From NCBI GenBank assembly GCA_945870475.1, contig CAMBSR010000140.1, positions 1 to 6,132 of the forward strand: a stretch of DNA of 6,132 nt, written 5' to 3'. A program made the translations under genes and the position numbers. Source of the stretch: Phycisphaera mikurensis NBRC 102666. GTDB taxonomy: Bacteria > Planctomycetota > Phycisphaerae > Phycisphaerales > SM1A02. Below, one piece after another: positions 5,580 through 6,132 of the stretch (position 1 is the first letter of the stretch; each line of letters begins with the position of its first letter). Under the pieces are notes generated by a model. It was given only the letters and a program-made list of their open reading frames with translations. It was not told the origin of the DNA and ran no database searches.

Positions 5580-6132
5580 ATGGAGACCGACCTGTACAAG
5601 ATCCTCGGCGTGGGCAAGAACGCCAGCGACGATGAACTGCGGAAGGCGCATCGCGTCCTGGTCCGCAAGTACCACCCCGACGTCAACAAGGACGCAGGGG
5701 CGGACGCCAAGTTCAAGGAGGCGCAGGAGGCGTACGACATCCTCTCCGACCCGGAGAAGCGGAAGCTCTACGACCAGTTCGGCATTGCCGGCGTCAGGAG
5801 CGGGCCCACCGGCGGCGGACCGCGCCCGGGTGCCGGCGGCGATCCGTTCGGCGGTGCCGGACCGTTCGGCGGCGCGGGCGGCGGGCGGCAGAGCTGGCAG
5901 AACGTGGACCCGTCGAGCTTCGAGGAGATGTTCGGCTCGATGTTCGGCGGCGGGCGCGGCGGGCGAAGCGCACGCGGGCGCGGCGGCTTCGACGACGAAC
6001 CGGAGGAGCCACAGCAGGGCCGCAACGCCGAGGCCGAGGAGACCATCGACTTCACCACGTCCGCGCTCGGCGGAACGCGATCGTTCAAGGTGAACGGCGA
6101 ATCCATCGAGGTGAAGATTCCCGCGGGGATCC
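5580..6132 (+). CDS. DnaJ-family co-chaperone, zinc-finger-less CbpA type (partial, cut by right edge)
   Basis: From the ATG at 5580-5582, 184 residues run to the window end with no stop. Residues 4-68 are a J-domain with the catalytic HPD at 32-34 (KYHPDVNKD) and the closing SDPEKRKLYDQFG, which stimulates the ATPase of DnaK (Hsp70). Residues about 69-137 form a Gly/Phe-rich linker containing the tandem PFGGAG units (89-100), then an acidic patch DDEPEEP (138-144). Residues about 151-184 begin the first substrate-binding C-terminal domain and pass straight into NGESIEVKIPAGI with no CxxCxGxG zinc-finger repeats, which places it in the type II (CbpA-like) class rather than classical DnaJ. The rest of the C-terminal domain is outside the window. 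It is cytoplasmic and acts with DnaK. No grpE or dnaK is visible nearby. It diverges from the polyferredoxin gene. Confidence 0.93.
   Translation, partial: METDLYKILGVGKNASDDELRKAHRVLVRKYHPDVNKDAGADAKFKEAQEAYDILSDPEKRKLYDQFGIAGVRSGPTGGGPRPGAGGDPFGGAGPFGGAGGGRQSWQNVDPSSFEEMFGSMFGGGRGGRSARGRGGFDDEPEEPQQGRNAEAEETIDFTTSALGGTRSFKVNGESIEVKIPAGI
5844..5879 (+). repeat. Tandem 18-bp repeat in the Gly/Phe linker of the J-protein
   Basis: Two adjacent 18-base units each encode Pro-Phe-Gly-Gly-Ala-Gly and begin with the shared stretch ccgttcggcgg, differing only at a few third-codon positions. This is the usual kind of short in-frame duplication in G/F linkers and can change linker length by slippage or recombination. 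Confidence 0.6.

Noticed and set aside
4071..5675. A 534-codon minus-strand open frame overlapping the polyferredoxin gene in another frame
   Set aside because: Its sequence is low-complexity Arg/His/Pro/Ala. The other frame carries all cysteine motifs, membrane segments and TPR repeats.

Overview
This is a very GC-rich bacterial window with dense coding. It most likely comes from a planctomycete of the Phycisphaerae/Phycisphaerales type. The main reason is the C-terminus of the secreted protease: a pair of dockerin-like 'DLNxD...LLSxWG' repeats that ends the protein, an arrangement I associate with Phycisphaerales secreted proteins. The membrane polyferredoxin fused to TPR repeats would also fit that group. 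The assignment is an inference from protein style, not a database result.

Layout, left to right. (1) Positions 1-425, minus strand: the N-terminal NusB-like part of an RsmB-type 16S rRNA methyltransferase, cut by the left edge. (2) Positions 458-1723, minus strand: metK, S-adenosylmethionine synthetase, immediately upstream of (1) in transcription order and probably co-transcribed with it, so a SAM producer would sit with a SAM-consuming enzyme. (3) Positions 1724-1971: a divergent intergenic region with a Shine-Dalgarno site for metK, a weak promoter candidate, a tandem 8-bp repeat and a canonical G-quadruplex motif. (4) Positions 1972-3531, plus strand: a secreted subtilisin-family (S8) protease with prodomain, intact catalytic triad and the dockerin-like tail. 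(5) Positions 3533-5506, minus strand, with its stop codon one base from that of the protease: a multi-pass membrane [4Fe-4S] polyferredoxin of the NapH/NosR/CcoG type fused to a C-terminal TPR domain. (6) Positions 5507-5579: a short divergent intergenic region with a perfect 12-bp palindrome and a good -10 box. (7) From 5580, plus strand: a DnaJ-family co-chaperone without a zinc finger (CbpA type), cut by the right edge.

metK, the rRNA methyltransferase and the J-protein are housekeeping genes. The protease and polyferredoxin are more lineage-specific. I see no mobile element, CRISPR array, tRNA or rRNA. No multi-gene novel system is evident. The strongest items for a second look are the TPR-fused polyferredoxin with its altered first cysteine motif, the intergenic G-quadruplex motif beside metK, and the unusual features of this MetK (shortened loop and basic tail).
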